Source: Taudactylus pleione (Eukaryota; Chordata; Amphibia; Anura; Myobatrachidae). From it: a DNA stretch of 64,000 bases. The stretch spans positions 2,294,001-2,358,000 of the forward strand of contig JAUIMM010000550.1 in the NCBI GenBank assembly GCA_031769625.1. Direction: 5' to 3'. Made by a program: the position numbers and the translations under genes. Positions 1 to 10,237 of the stretch are shown here, piece after piece. The stretch's first letter is position 1, and the number at the start of each line of letters is the position of its first letter. The notes beneath the pieces are model-generated. The model searched no databases. It was given only the letters and a program-made list of their open reading frames with translations, and was not told where the DNA came from.

Positions 1-124
1 GGGAATTTGACATAAATTCTAGAATTCAGGAAAGAAGAATGTTTGGGCTCTGTCAGAGTAAGTTCATCACATTTTTAAAAGATCTTTTAGCAGTCACAAG
101 GATTATTTTACCTAAAACGTTTTT

Positions 125-137
125 GGGAAACAATCCC
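125..137. repeat. GGGA/TCCC inverted repeat in spacer (first copy)
   Basis: GGGA-AACAA-TCCC lies about 130 bp before the Arg gene. In other units the loop reads AGCAA, ATCAA, AATAA or AGCAT while the four-base arms stay; one copy near 63733 has GGGC. Short, so weak evidence of function. Confidence 0.4.
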
Positions 138-253
138 TGCAGATAGTGTACAGTCAATTTCCAAAATGTGATTCTGTATATACTTCAATAACCATAAAAT
201 TCTGAAAACAGGCTCAAAAACAGGAAAGACACTTCAATTACTACAAGAGACGC

Positions 254-325
254 GGGACAGTGGGCAATGGATAACGTGTCTGACTATGGATCTGTAGATT
301 GTAGGTTTGACTCCTACCTGGCTCG
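254..325 (+). pseudogene. tRNA-Arg-like, anticodon ATG (class C)
   Basis: Arg body with GGGACAG acceptor, one base lost from the D arm, ATG in the anticodon place and TCTGT opposite TCTGA, leaving two mismatches in that stem. T loop TTTGACT. Probably not a working tRNA. Confidence 0.75.
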
Positions 326-333
326 CTTAAATT

Positions 334-405
334 GCCGTGATCGTATAGTGGTTAGTACTCTGCGTTGTGGCCGCAGCAACCGCGGTTCGAATCCGGGTCA
401 CGGCA
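334..405 (+). tRNA. tRNA-His-GTG: tRNA-His(GTG), one mismatch
   Basis: All arms pair except G50.G64 in the T stem (CGCGG). U at -1, discriminator A; the G-1 of mature tRNA-His would be added by Thg1. Confidence 0.75.
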
Positions 406-409
406 TTTT
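406..409 (+). terminator. Pol III T4 stop directly after tRNA-His (first copy)
   Basis: TTTT follows the discriminator base of tRNA-His at once; a second T4 lies at 412-415 and a T6 at 432-437. The same arrangement follows the His locus in every unit, even those with decayed genes. No T4 run lies between the Arg and His genes. Confidence 0.8.
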
Positions 410-543
410 GATTTTGTTTCTCAATCATCCATTTTTTCACAATACTGAATCTTAAGAAAATTTCAGAAAGTAAGCAGATTCTTTGAAGGTGCTTGCACTA
501 TTTGTGTTTAATGCTTATTATAAAGCTATCTTAACATGCTTTG

Positions 544-565
544 AATAATTTAATTGTGAATTATT
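544..565. repeat. AT-rich inverted repeat in spacer (first copy)
   Basis: AATAATT and AATTATT form a perfect 7-bp stem around an 8-base loop. It recurs about 140-160 bp after each His gene with few changes. Function unknown; it could be chance AT-rich structure carried by the amplification. Confidence 0.5.
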
Positions 566-832
566 GTACTAAAGTACTGGGAATTTGACATAAATTCTAG
601 AATTCAGGAAAGAAGAATGTTTGGGCTTCCTTCTGAGTAAGTTCATCACATTTTTGAAATATCTTTTAGCAGTCACAATTATTATTTTACCTAACACGTT
701 TTTGGGAAACAATCCCTGCAGATAGTCTACAGTCAATTTCCAAAATGTGATTCTGTATATACTTTAATAACCATAAAACTCTGAAAATAGGCTCAAAAAC
801 AGGAAAGACACTTCAATTACTACAAAACACGT

Positions 833-905
833 CGGCCAGTGGCGCAATGGATAACGCGTCTGACTACGCATCAGAAGATTGTAGGTTCGACTCCTACCTG
901 GCTCG
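833..905 (+). tRNA. tRNA-Arg-ACG: tRNA-Arg(ACG), slightly changed (class A)
   Basis: Sound anticodon stem and T arm, but position 1 is C (C1.C72) and position 37 is C (loop CTACGCA). Linker to His is CTTATATT. Confidence 0.75.
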
Positions 906-913
906 CTTATATT

Positions 914-985
914 GCCATGATCGTATAGTGGTTAGTACTCTGCGTTGTGGCCGCAGCAACCCCGGTTCGAAAACAGGTCACGACA
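914..985 (+). pseudogene. tRNA-His relic, GTG
   Basis: GCCATGA acceptor with C2.A71 and A4.C69; T stem has C51.A63 and G53.A61. Anticodon arm intact. Confidence 0.75.
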
Positions 986-1410
986 TTTTGATTTTGTTTC
1001 TCAATCATCCATTTTTTCACAATACTGAATCTTAAGAAAATTTCAGAAAGTAAGCAGATTCTTTGAAGGTGCTTGCACTATTTGTGTTTAATGCTTATTA
1101 TAAAGCTATCTTAACATGCTTTGAATAATTTAATTGTGAATTATTTTACTAAAGGACTGGGAATTTGACATAAATTCTGGAATTCAGGAAAGAAGAATGT
1201 TTGTGCTCTGTCTGAGTAAGTTCATTACATTTTTGAAAGATCTTTTAGCAGTCAAAAGGATTATTGTACCTAAAACGTTTTTGGGAATCAATCCCTGCAG
1301 ATAGTGTACAGTCAATTTCCAAAATGTGATTCTGTATATACTTCAATAACCATAACACTTTAAAACAGGCTCAAAAACAGGAAAGACACTTCAATTACTA
1401 CAGGGCATCT

Positions 1411-1483
1411 GGGCCAGTGGCGCAATGGATAACGTGTCTGACTATGCATCATAAGTTTGTAGGTTCGACTCCTACCTGGCTCG
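1411..1483 (+). pseudogene. tRNA-Arg-like, anticodon ATG (class B)
   Basis: Full-length body with sound acceptor and T arm; loop CTATGCA, C28.U42 mismatch. Confidence 0.65.
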
Positions 1484-1491
1484 CTTAAATT

Positions 1492-1563
1492 GCCGTGATC
1501 GTATAGTGGTTAGTACTCTGCGTTGTGGCCGCAGCAACCCCGGTTCGAATCCGGGTCACGGCA
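1492..1563 (+). tRNA. tRNA-His-GTG: tRNA-His(GTG), intact
   Basis: Equals the array consensus: GCCGTGA/TCACGGC acceptor, CTGCG/CGCAG anticodon stem round TTGTGGC, CCCGG/CCGGG T stem, discriminator A, then T4. Confidence 0.95.
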
Positions 1564-1989
1564 TTTTGATTTTGTTTCTCAATCATCCATTTTTTCACAA
1601 TACTGAATCTTAAGAAAATTTCAGAAAGTAAGCAGATTCTTTGAAGGTGATTGCACTATTTGTGTTTAATGCTTATTATAAAGCTATCTTAACATGCTTT
1701 GAATAATTCAATTGTGAATTATTGTACTAAAGGACTGGGAATTTGACATAAATTCTAGAATTCAGGAAAGAAGAATGTTTGGGCTCTGTCAGAGTAAGTT
1801 CATCACATTTTTTAAAGATCTTTTAGCAGTCACAAGGATTATTTTACCTAAAACGTTTTTGGGAAACAATCCCTGCAGATAGTGTACAGTCAATTTCCAA
1901 AATGTGATTCTGTATATACTTCAATAACCATAAAATTCTGAAAACAGGCTCAAAAACAGGAAAGACACTTCAATTACTACAAGACACCC

Positions 1990-2061
1990 GGGACAGTGGG
2001 CAATGGATAACGTGTCTGACTATGGATCTGTAGATTGTAGGATCTACTCCTCCCTGGCTCA
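1990..2061 (+). pseudogene. tRNA-Arg-like, anticodon ATG (class C)
   Basis: T arm further damaged (loop ATCTACT, 3' strand CCTCC); discriminator A; linker CTAAAATT. Confidence 0.8.
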
Positions 2062-2069
2062 CTAAAATT

Positions 2070-2141
2070 GCCGTGATCGTATAGTGGTTAGTACTCTGCG
2101 TTGTGGCCGCAGCAACCCCGGTTCGAATCCGGGTCACGGCA
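2070..2141 (+). tRNA. tRNA-His-GTG: tRNA-His(GTG), intact
   Basis: Identical to the consensus His gene, although its Arg partner is badly decayed. Confidence 0.95.
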
Positions 2142-2566
2142 TTTTGATTTTGTTTCTCAATCATCCATTTTTTCACAATACTGAATCTTAAGAAAATTTC
2201 TGAAAGTAAGCAGATTCTTTGAAGGTGCTTGCTCTATTTGTGTTTAATGCTTATTATAAAGCTATCTTAACATGCTTTGAATAATTTAATTGTGAATTAT
2301 TTTTCTAAAGGACTGGGAATTTGACATAAATTCTAGAATTCAGGAAAGAAGAATGTTTGGGCTCTGTCTGAGTAAGTTCATTACATTTTTTAAAGATCTT
2401 TTAGCAGTCACAAGATTTATTGTACCTAAAACATTTTTGGGAAACAATCCCTGCAGATAGTGTACAGTCAATTTCCAAAATGTGATTCTGTATATACTTC
2501 AATAACCATAAAACTTTAAAACAGGCTCAAAAACAGGAAAGACTCTTCAATTGCTACAAGACACCT

Positions 2567-2638
2567 GGGACAGTGGGCAATGGATAACGTGTCTGACTAT
2601 AGATCAGAAGATTGTAGGTTCGACTCCTACCTGGCTCG
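2567..2638 (+). pseudogene. tRNA-Arg-like, anticodon ATA (class D)
   Basis: A4.G69 in the acceptor and a short D arm; anticodon stem TCTGA/TCAGA and T arm are perfect round loop CTATAGA. ATA would face the Tyr codon UAU and is not a normal eukaryotic anticodon. Confidence 0.75.
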
Positions 2639-2646
2639 CTTAAATT

Positions 2647-2718
2647 GCCGTGATTGTATAGTATATAGTACTCTGCGTTGTGGTTGCCACAACCCCATTT
2701 CGAAAACGGGTTACAGCA
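2647..2718 (+). pseudogene. tRNA-His relic (H3)
   Basis: D arm reads GTATATAGTA, anticodon 3' strand TGCCA, 3' end GTTACAGC. GTG still present. Confidence 0.8.
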
Positions 2719-3143
2719 TTTTGATTTTGTTTCACAATCATCCATTTTTTCACAATACTGGATCTTAAGAAAATTTCAGAAAGTAAGCAGATTCTTTGAA
2801 GGTGCTTGCACTATTTGTGTTTAATGCTTATTATAAAGCTATCTTAACATGCTTTGAATAATTTAATTGTGAATTATTGTACTAAAGGACTGGGAATTTG
2901 ACATAAATTCTGGAATTCAGGAAAGAAGAATGTTTGGGTTCTGTCTGAGTAAGTTCATCACATTTTTTAAAGATCTTTTAGCAGTCACAAGGATTATTTT
3001 ACCTAAAACGTTTTTGGGAAACAATCCCTGCAGATAGTGTACAGTCAATTTCCAAAATGTGATTCTGTATATACTTCAATAACCATAAAACTCCAAAACT
3101 GGCTCAAAAACAGGAAAGACACTTCAATTACTACAGGGCACCT

Positions 3144-3216
3144 TGGCCAGTGGCGCAATGGATAACGTGTCTGACTATGGATCTGTAGATTGTAGGTTCA
3201 ACTCCTACCTGGCTCG
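3144..3216 (+). pseudogene. tRNA-Arg-like, anticodon ATG (class C, full D arm)
   Basis: Unlike most class C it has TGGCCAG acceptor (U1.C72) and the full GGCGC D arm; 3' anticodon strand TCTGT, T loop TTCAACT. Looks like a B/C hybrid. Confidence 0.7.
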
Positions 3217-3224
3217 CTTAAATT

Positions 3225-3296
3225 GCCGTGATCGTATAGTGGTTAGTACTCTGCGTTGTGGCCGCAGCAACCCCGGTTCGAATCTGGGTCACGGCA
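3225..3296 (+). tRNA. tRNA-His-GTG: tRNA-His(GTG)
   Basis: Fully paired; G52.U62 wobble in the T stem (CTGGG). Confidence 0.9.
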
Positions 3297-3723
3297 TTTT
3301 GATTTTGTTTCTCAATCATCCATTTTTTCACAATACTGAATCTTAAGAAAATTTCAGAAAGTAAGCAGATTCTTTGAAGGTGCTTGCACTATTTGTGTTT
3401 AATGCTTATTATAAAGCTATCTTAACATGCTTTGAATAATTTAATTGTGAATTATTGTACTAAAGTACTGGGAATTTGACATAAATTCTAGAATTCAGGA
3501 AAGAAGAATGTTTGGGCTTCCTTCTGAGTAAGTTCATCACATTTTTGAAATATATTTTAGCAGTCACAATTATTATTTTACCTAAAACGTTTTTGGGAAA
3601 CAATCCCTGCAGATAGTCTACAGACAATTTCCAAAATGTGATTCTGTATATACTTCAATAACCATAAAACTTAGAAAATAGGCTCAAAAACAGGAAAGAC
3701 ACTTCAATTACTACAAAACACGT

Positions 3724-3796
3724 GGGCCAGTGGCGCAATGGATAATGCGTCTGACTACGGATCAGAAGATTGTAGGTTCGACTCCTACCTGGCTCG
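3724..3796 (+). tRNA. tRNA-Arg-ACG: tRNA-Arg(ACG), intact
   Basis: GGGCCAG/CTGGCTC acceptor, TCTGA/TCAGA round CTACGGA, GTAGG/CCTAC T stem, discriminator G. Only a G12.U23 wobble departs from consensus. A20 and C35, known ArgRS identity bases, are present; A34 would become inosine. Confidence 0.93.
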
Positions 3797-3804
3797 CTTA
3801 TATT

Positions 3805-3876
3805 GCCTTGATTGCATAGTGGTAAGTACGCTGCGTTGTGGCCGCAGCAACCCCGTTTCGAAAACAGGTCACGACA
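3805..3876 (+). pseudogene. tRNA-His relic (H5)
   Basis: First of the H5 type: D arm GCATAGTGGTAAGTAC, then GCTGCG in place of TCTGCG; acceptor and T stem mispaired. Confidence 0.8.
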
Positions 3877-4301
3877 TTTTGATTTTGTTTCTCAATCATC
3901 CATTTTTTCACAATACTGAATCTTAAGAAAATTTCAGAAAGTAAGCAGATTCTTTGAAGGTGCTTGCACTATTTGTGTTTAATGCTTATTATAAAGCTAT
4001 CTTAACATGCTTTGAATAATTTAATTGTGAATTATTGTACTAAAGTACTGGGAATTTGACATAAATTCTAGAATTCAGGAAAGAAGAATGTTTGGGCTCT
4101 GTCAGAGAAAGTTCATCACATTTTTTAAAGATCTTTTAGCAGTCACAAGGATTATTTTACCTAAAACGTTTTTGGGAAACAATCCCTGCAGATAGTGTAC
4201 AGTCAATTTCCAAAATGTGATTCTGTATATACTTCAATAACCATAAAACTCCAAAACTGGCTCAAAAACAGGAAAGACACTTCAATTACTGCAGGGCACC
4301 T

Positions 4302-4374
4302 GGGCCAGTGGCGCAATGGATAACGTGTCTGACTACGGATCATAAGTTTGTAGGTTCGACTCCTACCTGGCTCG
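4302..4374 (+). tRNA. tRNA-Arg-ACG: tRNA-Arg(ACG), one stem mismatch (class B)
   Basis: Acceptor, T arm and anticodon ACG kept; C28.U42 weakens the anticodon stem and G10.U25 the D stem. May be read as a weak tRNA-Arg. Confidence 0.6.
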
Positions 4375-4382
4375 CTTAAATT

Positions 4383-4454
4383 GACGTGATCGTATAGTGG
4401 TTAGTACTCTGCGTTGTGGCCGCAGCAACCCCGGTTCGAAAACGGGTCACAGCA
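4383..4454 (+). pseudogene. tRNA-His relic (H2)
   Basis: GACGTGA opposite TCACAGC; T arm CCCGG/ACGGG. Confidence 0.75.
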
Positions 4455-4880
4455 TTTTGATTTTGTTTCACAATCATCCATTTTTTCACAATACTGAATC
4501 TTAAGAAAATTTCAGAAAGTAAGCAGATTCTTTGAAGGTGCTTGCACTATTTGTGTTTAATGCTTATTATAAAGCTATCTTAACATGCTTTGAATAATTT
4601 AATTTTGAATTATTGTACTAAAGGACTTGGAATTTGACATAAATTCTGGAATTCAGGAAAGAAGAATGTTTGGGCTCTGTCTGAGTAAGTTCATCAAATT
4701 TTTTAAAGATCTTTTAGCAGTCACAAGGATTATTTTACCTAAAACTTTTTTGGGAAACAATCCCTTCAGATAGTGTACAGTCAATTACCAAAATGTGATT
4801 CTGTATCTACTTCAATAACCATAAAATTCTGAAAACAAGCTCAAAAACAGGAAAGACACTTCAATTACTACCAGACACCA

Positions 4881-4952
4881 GGGACAGTGGGCAATGGATA
4901 ACGTGTCTGACTATGGATCTGTAGATTGTAGGTTCTACTCCTACCTGGCTCG
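4881..4952 (+). pseudogene. tRNA-Arg-like, anticodon ATG (class C)
   Basis: T loop TTCTACT removes the B-box purine at 57. Confidence 0.8.
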
Positions 4953-4960
4953 CTTAAATT

Positions 4961-5032
4961 GCCGTGATCGTATAATGGTTAGTACTCTGCGTTGTGGCCG
5001 CAGCATCCCCGGTTCGAATCCGGGTCACGGCA
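4961..5032 (+). tRNA. tRNA-His-GTG: tRNA-His(GTG)
   Basis: Fully paired; variable loop CATC instead of CAAC and D loop AATGG (G15 to A). Confidence 0.87.
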
Positions 5033-5458
5033 TTTTGATTTTGTTTCTCAATCATCCATTTTTTCACAATACTGAATCTTAAGAAAATTTCAGAAAGTAA
5101 GCAGATTCTTTGAAGGTGCTTGCACTATTTGTGTTTAATGCTTATTATAAAGCTATCTTAACATGCTTTGAATAATTTAATTGTGAATTATTGTACTAAA
5201 GTACTTGGAATTTGACATAAATTCTAGAATTCAGAAAAGAAGAATGTTTGGGCTCTGGCAGAGTAAGTTCATCACTTTTTTTAAAGATCTTTTAGCAGTC
5301 ACAAGGATTATTGTACCTAAAACATTTTTGGGAAACAATCCCTGCAGATAGTGTACAGTCAATTTCCAAAATGTGATTCTGTATATACTTCAATAACCAT
5401 AAAACTTTAAAACAGGCTCAAAAACAGCAAAAGACTCTTTGATTGCTACAAGACACCT

Positions 5459-5530
5459 GGGACAGTGGTCAATGGATAACGTGTCTGACTATAGATCAGA
5501 AGATTGTAGGTTCGACTCCTACCTGGCTCG
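5459..5530 (+). pseudogene. tRNA-Arg-like, anticodon ATA (class D)
   Basis: D arm reads TGGTCAATGG, a further change from the usual short form. Confidence 0.75.
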
Positions 5531-5538
5531 CTTAAATT

Positions 5539-5610
5539 GCCGTGATTGTATAGTGGTTAGTACTCTGCGTTGTGGCCGCTGCAACCCCGGTTCGAATCCG
5601 GGTCACGGCA
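5539..5610 (+). tRNA. tRNA-His-GTG: tRNA-His(GTG), one mismatch
   Basis: U28.U42 in the anticodon stem (CGCTG); U9 for C9; everything else pairs. Confidence 0.75.
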
Positions 5611-6037
5611 TTTTGATTTTGTTTCTCAATCATCCATTTTTTCACAATACTGAATCTTAAGAAAATTTCAGAAAGTAAGCAGATTCTTTGAAGGTGCTTC
5701 CACTATTTGTGTTTAATGCTTATTATAAAGCTATCTTAACATGCTTTGAATAATTTAATTGTGAATTATTGTACTAATGTACTGGGAATTTGACATAAAT
5801 TCTAGAATTCAGGAAAGAAGAATGTTTGGGCTTCCTTCTGAGTAAGTTCATCACATTTTTGAAATATCTTTTAGCAGTCACAATTATTATTTTACCTAAA
5901 ACGTTTTTGGGAAACAATCCCTGCAGATAGTCTACAGTCAATTTCCAAAATGTGATTCTGTATATACTTCAATAACCATAAAACTCTGAAAATAGGCTCA
6001 AAAACAGGAAAGACACTTCAATTACTACAAAACACGT

Positions 6038-6110
6038 GGGCCAGTGGCGCAATGGATAACACATCTGACTACGGATCAGAAGATTGTAGGTTCGACTCCT
6101 ACCTGGCTCG
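6038..6110 (+). tRNA. tRNA-Arg-ACG: tRNA-Arg(ACG) (class A)
   Basis: C11.A24 mismatch and A26 in ATAACACATCTGA; other arms sound. Confidence 0.8.
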
Positions 6111-6118
6111 CTTATATT

Positions 6119-6190
6119 GCCGTGATCGTATAGTGGTTAGTACTCTGCGTTGTGGCCGCAGCAACCCCGGTTCGAATCCGGGTCACGGCT
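6119..6190 (+). tRNA. tRNA-His-GTG: tRNA-His(GTG), discriminator U
   Basis: Perfect stems, but discriminator A73 is T, running into a T5 stop. A73 helps HisRS recognition in eukaryotes, so charging may suffer. Confidence 0.82.
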
Positions 6191-6616
6191 TTTTGATTTT
6201 GTTTCTCAATCATCCATTTTTTCACAATACTGAATCTTAAGAAAATTTCAGAAAGTAAGCAGATTCTTTGAAGGTGCTTGCACTATTTGTGTTTAATGCT
6301 TATTATAAAGCTATCTTAACATGCTTTGAATAATTTAATTGTGAATTATTGTACTAAAGTACTTGGAATTTGACATAAATTCTAGAATTCAGAAAAGAAG
6401 AATGTTTGGGCTCTGTCAGAGTAAGTTCATCACATTTTTTATAGATCTTTTAGCAGTCACAAGGATTATTTTACCTAAAACGTTTTTGGGAAACAATCCC
6501 TGCAGATAGTGTACAGTCAATTTCCAAAATGTGATTCTGTATATACTTCAATAACCATAAAATTCTGAAAACAGGCTCAAAAACAGGAAAGACACTTCAA
6601 TTACTACAAGACACCC

Positions 6617-6688
6617 GGGACAGTGGGCAATGGATAACGTGTCTGACTATGGATCTGTAGATTGTAGGTTCTACTCCTACCTGGCTCA
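6617..6688 (+). pseudogene. tRNA-Arg-like, anticodon ATG (class C)
   Basis: T loop TTCTACT; discriminator A. Confidence 0.8.
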
Positions 6689-6696
6689 CTTAAATT

Positions 6697-6768
6697 GCCG
6701 TGATCATATAGTGGTTAGTACTCTGCGTTGTGGCCGCAGCAACCCCGGTTCGAATCCGGGTCACGGCA
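6697..6768 (+). tRNA. tRNA-His-GTG: tRNA-His(GTG), one mismatch
   Basis: G10 to A (TCATAT) gives A10.C25 in the D stem and alters the A box; rest is consensus. Confidence 0.75.
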
Positions 6769-7193
6769 TTTTGATTTTGTTTCTCAATCATCCATTTTTT
6801 CACAATACTGAATCTTAAGAAAATTTCAGAAAGTAAGCAGATTCTTTGAAGGTGCTTGCACTATTTGTGTTTAATGCTTATTATAAAGCTATCTTAACAT
6901 GTTTTGAATAATTTAATTGTGAATTATTGTACTAAAGGACTGGGAATTTGACATAAATTCTGGAATTCAGGAAAGAAGAATGTTTGGGCTCTGTCTGAGT
7001 AAGTTCATCACATTTTTTAAAGATCTTTTAGCAGTCACAAGGATTATTTTACCTAAAACGTTTTTGGGAAGCAATCCCTGCAGATAGTGTACAGTCAATT
7101 TCCAAAATGTGATTCTGTATATACTTCAATAACCATTAAACTTTAAAACAGGCTCAAAAACAGGAAAGACTCTTCAATTGCTACAAGACACCT

Positions 7194-7265
7194 GGGACAG
7201 TGGGCAATGGATAACGTCTCTGACTATAGATCAGAAGATTGTAGGTTCAACTCCTACCTGGCTCG
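7194..7265 (+). pseudogene. tRNA-Arg-like, anticodon ATA (class D)
   Basis: C26 (CGTCTCTGA) and T loop TTCAACT. Confidence 0.75.
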
Positions 7266-7273
7266 CTTAAATT

Positions 7274-7345
7274 GCCGTGATTGTATAGTAGTTAGTACTC
7301 TGCGTTGTGGTTGCCACAACCCCATTTCGAAAACGGGTCACAGCA
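7274..7345 (+). pseudogene. tRNA-His relic (H3)
   Basis: Typical H3: AGTAG D loop, TGCCA, CCCATTTCGAAAACGGG, CACAGC 3' end. Confidence 0.8.
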
Positions 7346-7771
7346 TTTTGATTTTGTTTCACAATCATCCATTTTTTCACAATACTGGATCATAAGAAAA
7401 TTTCAGAAAGTAAGCAGATTCTTTGAAGGTGCTTGCACTATTTGTGTTTAATGCTTATTATAAAGCTATCTTAAAATGCTTTGAATAATTTAATTGTGAA
7501 TTATTGTACTAATGGACTGGGAATTTGACATAAATTCTGGAATTCAGGAAAGAAGAATGTTTGGGCTCTGTCTGAGTAAGTTCATCACATTTTTTAAAGA
7601 TCTTTTAGCAGTCACAAGGATTATTTTACCTAAAACGTTTTTGGGAAACAATCCCTGCAGATAGTTTTCAGTCAATTACCAAAATGTGATTCTGTATATA
7701 CTTCAATAACCATAAAATTCTGAAAACAGGCTCAAAAACAGGAAAGACACTTCAATTACTACAAGAGACCC

Positions 7772-7843
7772 GGGACAGTGGGCAATGGATAATGTGTCTG
7801 ACTATGGATCTGTAGATTGTAGGTTCGACTCCTACCTGGCTCG
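7772..7843 (+). pseudogene. tRNA-Arg-like, anticodon ATG (class C)
   Basis: T loop kept as TTCGACT; D arm short with AATGTG; linker CTTTAATT. Confidence 0.78.
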
Positions 7844-7851
7844 CTTTAATT

Positions 7852-7923
7852 GCAGTGATCATATAGTGGTTAGTACTCTGCGTTGTGGCCGCAGCAACCC
7901 CGGTTCGAATCTGGGTCACGGCA
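7852..7923 (+). tRNA. tRNA-His-GTG: tRNA-His(GTG), two mismatches
   Basis: GCAGTGA acceptor (A3.G70) and A10.C25; T stem has a G52.U62 wobble. Confidence 0.6.
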
Positions 7924-8350
7924 TTTTGATTTTGTTTCTCAATCATCCATTTTTTCACAATACTGAATCTTAAGAAAATTTCAGAAAGTAAGCAGATTCT
8001 TTGAAGGTGCTTGCACTATTTGTGTTTAATGCTTATTATAAAGCTATCTTAACATGTTTTGAATAATTTAATTGTGAATTATTGTACTAAAGGACTGGGA
8101 ATTTGACATAAATTCTAGAATTCAGGAATGAAGAATGTTTGGGCTTCCTTCTGAGTAAGTTCATCACATTTTTGAAATATCTTTTAGCAGTCACAATTAT
8201 AATTTTACCTAAAACGTTTTTGGGAAACAATCCCTGCAGATAGTCTACAGACAATTTCCAAAATGTGATTCTGTATATACTTCAATAACCATAAAACTTA
8301 GAAAATAGGCTCAAAAACAGGAAAGACACTTCAATTACTACAAAACACGT

Positions 8351-8423
8351 GGGCCAGTGGCGCAATGGATAATGCGTCTGACTACGGATCAGAAGATTGT
8401 AGGTTCGACTCCTACCTGGCTCG
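8351..8423 (+). tRNA. tRNA-Arg-ACG: tRNA-Arg(ACG), intact
   Basis: Consensus except the G12.U23 wobble. Confidence 0.93.
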
Positions 8424-8431
8424 CTTATATT

Positions 8432-8503
8432 GCCTTGATTGCATAGTGGTAAGTACTCTGCGTTGTGGCCGCAGCAACCCCGTTTCGAAAACAGGTCACG
8501 ACA
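8432..8503 (+). pseudogene. tRNA-His relic (H5)
   Basis: GCCTTGATTGCATAG start and ACAGGTCACGAC end. Confidence 0.8.
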
Positions 8504-8928
8504 TTTTGATTTTGTTTCTCAATCATCCATTTTTTCACAATACTGAATCTTAAGAAAATTTCAGAAAGTAATCAGATTCTTTGAAGGTGCTTGCACTATT
8601 TGTGTTTAATGCTTATTATAAAGCTATCTTAACATGCTTTGAATAATTTAATTGTGAATTATTTTACTAAAGGACTGGGAATTTGACATAAATTCTGGAA
8701 TTCAGAAAAGAAGAATGTTTGTGCTCTGTCTGAGTAAGTTCATTACATTTTTGAAAGATCTTTTAGCAGTCACAAGGATTATTGTACCTAAAACGTTTTT
8801 GGGAATCAATCCCTGCAGATAGTGTACAGTCAATTTCCAAAATGTGATTCTGTATATACTTCAATAACCATAAAACTTTAAAACAGGCTCAAAAACAGGA
8901 AAGACACTTCAATTACTACAGGGCACCT

Positions 8929-9001
8929 GGGCCAGTGGCGCAATGGATAACATGTCTGACTATGGATCATAAGTTTGTAGGTTCGACTCCTACCTGGCTC
9001 G
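8929..9001 (+). pseudogene. tRNA-Arg-like, anticodon ATG (class B)
   Basis: ATAACATGTCTGA adds C11.A24 to the C28.U42 mismatch. Confidence 0.65.
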
Positions 9002-9009
9002 CTTAAATT

Positions 9010-9081
9010 GCCGTGATTGTATAGTGGTTAGTACTCTGCGTTGTGGCCGCAGCAACCCCGGTTCGAGTAAGGGTCACGGCA
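9010..9081 (+). pseudogene. tRNA-His, damaged T arm, GTG
   Basis: T arm CCCGG-TTCGAGT-AAGGG loses two pairs and breaks the B box; acceptor and anticodon arm are intact. Confidence 0.65.
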
Positions 9082-9506
9082 TTTTGATTTTGTTTCTCAA
9101 TCATCCATTTTTTCACAATACTGAATCTTAAGAAAATTTCAGAAAGTAAGCAGATTCTTTGAAGGTGCTTGCACTATTTGTGTTTAATGCTTATTATAAA
9201 GCTATCTTAACATGCTTTGAATAATTTAATTGTGAATTATTGTACTAAAGGACTGGGAATTTGACATAAATACTAGAATTCAGGAAAGAAGAATGTTTGG
9301 GCTCTGTCAGAGTAAGTTCATCACATTTTTTAAAGATCTTTTAGCAGTCACAAGGATTATTTTACCTAAAACGTTTTTGGGAAACAATCCCTGCAGATAG
9401 TGTACAGTCAATTTCCAAAATGTGATTCTGTATATACTTCAATAACCATAAAACTCCAAAACTGGCTCAAAAACAGGAAAGACACTTCAATTACTACAGG
9501 GCACCT

Positions 9507-9579
9507 GGGCCAGTGGCGCAATGGATAACGTGTCTGACTACGGATCATAAGTTTGTAGGTTCGACTCCTACCTGGCTCG
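9507..9579 (+). tRNA. tRNA-Arg-ACG: tRNA-Arg(ACG), one stem mismatch (class B)
   Basis: Standard class B with sound T arm TTCGACT. Confidence 0.6.
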
Positions 9580-9587
9580 CTTAAATT

Positions 9588-9659
9588 GACGTGATCGTAT
9601 AGTGGTTAGTACTCTGCGTTGTGGCCGCAGCAACCCCAGTTCGAAAACGGGTCACAGCA
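9588..9659 (+). pseudogene. tRNA-His relic (H2)
   Basis: Also G52 to A in the T stem (CCCAGTTCGAAAACGGG). Confidence 0.77.
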
Positions 9660-10085
9660 TTTTGATTTTGTTTCACAATCATCCATTTTTTCACAATACT
9701 GAATCTTAAGAAAATTTCAGAAAGTAAGCAGATTCTTTGAAGGTGCTTGCACTATTTGTGTTTAATGCTTATTATAAAGCTATCTTAACATGCTTTGAAT
9801 AATTTAATTTTGAATTATTGTACTAAAGGACTTGGAATTTGACATAAATTCTGGAATTCAGGAAAGAAGAATGTTTGGGCTCTGTCTGTGTAAGTTCATC
9901 AAATTTTTTAAAGATCTTTTAGCAGTCACAAGGATTATTTTACCTAAAACTTTTTTGGGAAACAATCCCTGCAGATAGTGTACAGTCAATTACCAAAATG
10001 TGATTCTGTATCTACTTCAATAACCATAAAATTCTGAAAACAGGCTCAAAAACAGGAAAGACACTTCAATTACTACCAGACACCA

Positions 10086-10157
10086 GGGACAGTGGGCAAT
10101 GGATAACGTGTCTGACTATGGATCTGTAGATTGTAGGTTCTACTCCTACCTGGCTCG
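10086..10157 (+). pseudogene. tRNA-Arg-like, anticodon ATG (class C)
   Basis: T loop TTCTACT; copy of the gene at 4881. Confidence 0.8.
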
Positions 10158-10165
10158 CTTAAATT

Positions 10166-10237
10166 GCCGTGATCGTATAGTGGTTAGTACTCTGCGTTGT
10201 GGCCGCAGCATCCCCGGTTCGAATCCGGGTCACGGCA
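10166..10237 (+). tRNA. tRNA-His-GTG: tRNA-His(GTG)
   Basis: Fully paired, CATC variable loop; D loop normal AGTGG. Confidence 0.9.

Larger units (their letters stand above)
406..832 (+). repeat. Inter-unit spacer (first complete copy; stands for all spacers)
   Basis: AT-rich spacer of about 430 bp between one His gene and the next Arg gene. In order it holds T-runs just after His, an AT-rich inverted repeat, the EcoRI site, a stretch with two or three sequence types (GCTTCCTTCTGAG, CTCTGTCAGAG or CTCTGTCTGAG), a small GGGA/TCCC inverted repeat, the PstI site, and an A-rich lead into the Arg gene. I see no coding potential, TATA box or snRNA-type promoter here. All other spacers in the window are variants of this one and are not listed separately. 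Confidence 0.9.

Noticed and set aside
121..250. snRNA-type promoter (PSE plus TATA) before the Arg gene.
   Set aside because: No TATA box lies near -25 to -30 and no PSE-like element could be recognised; internal boxes suffice.
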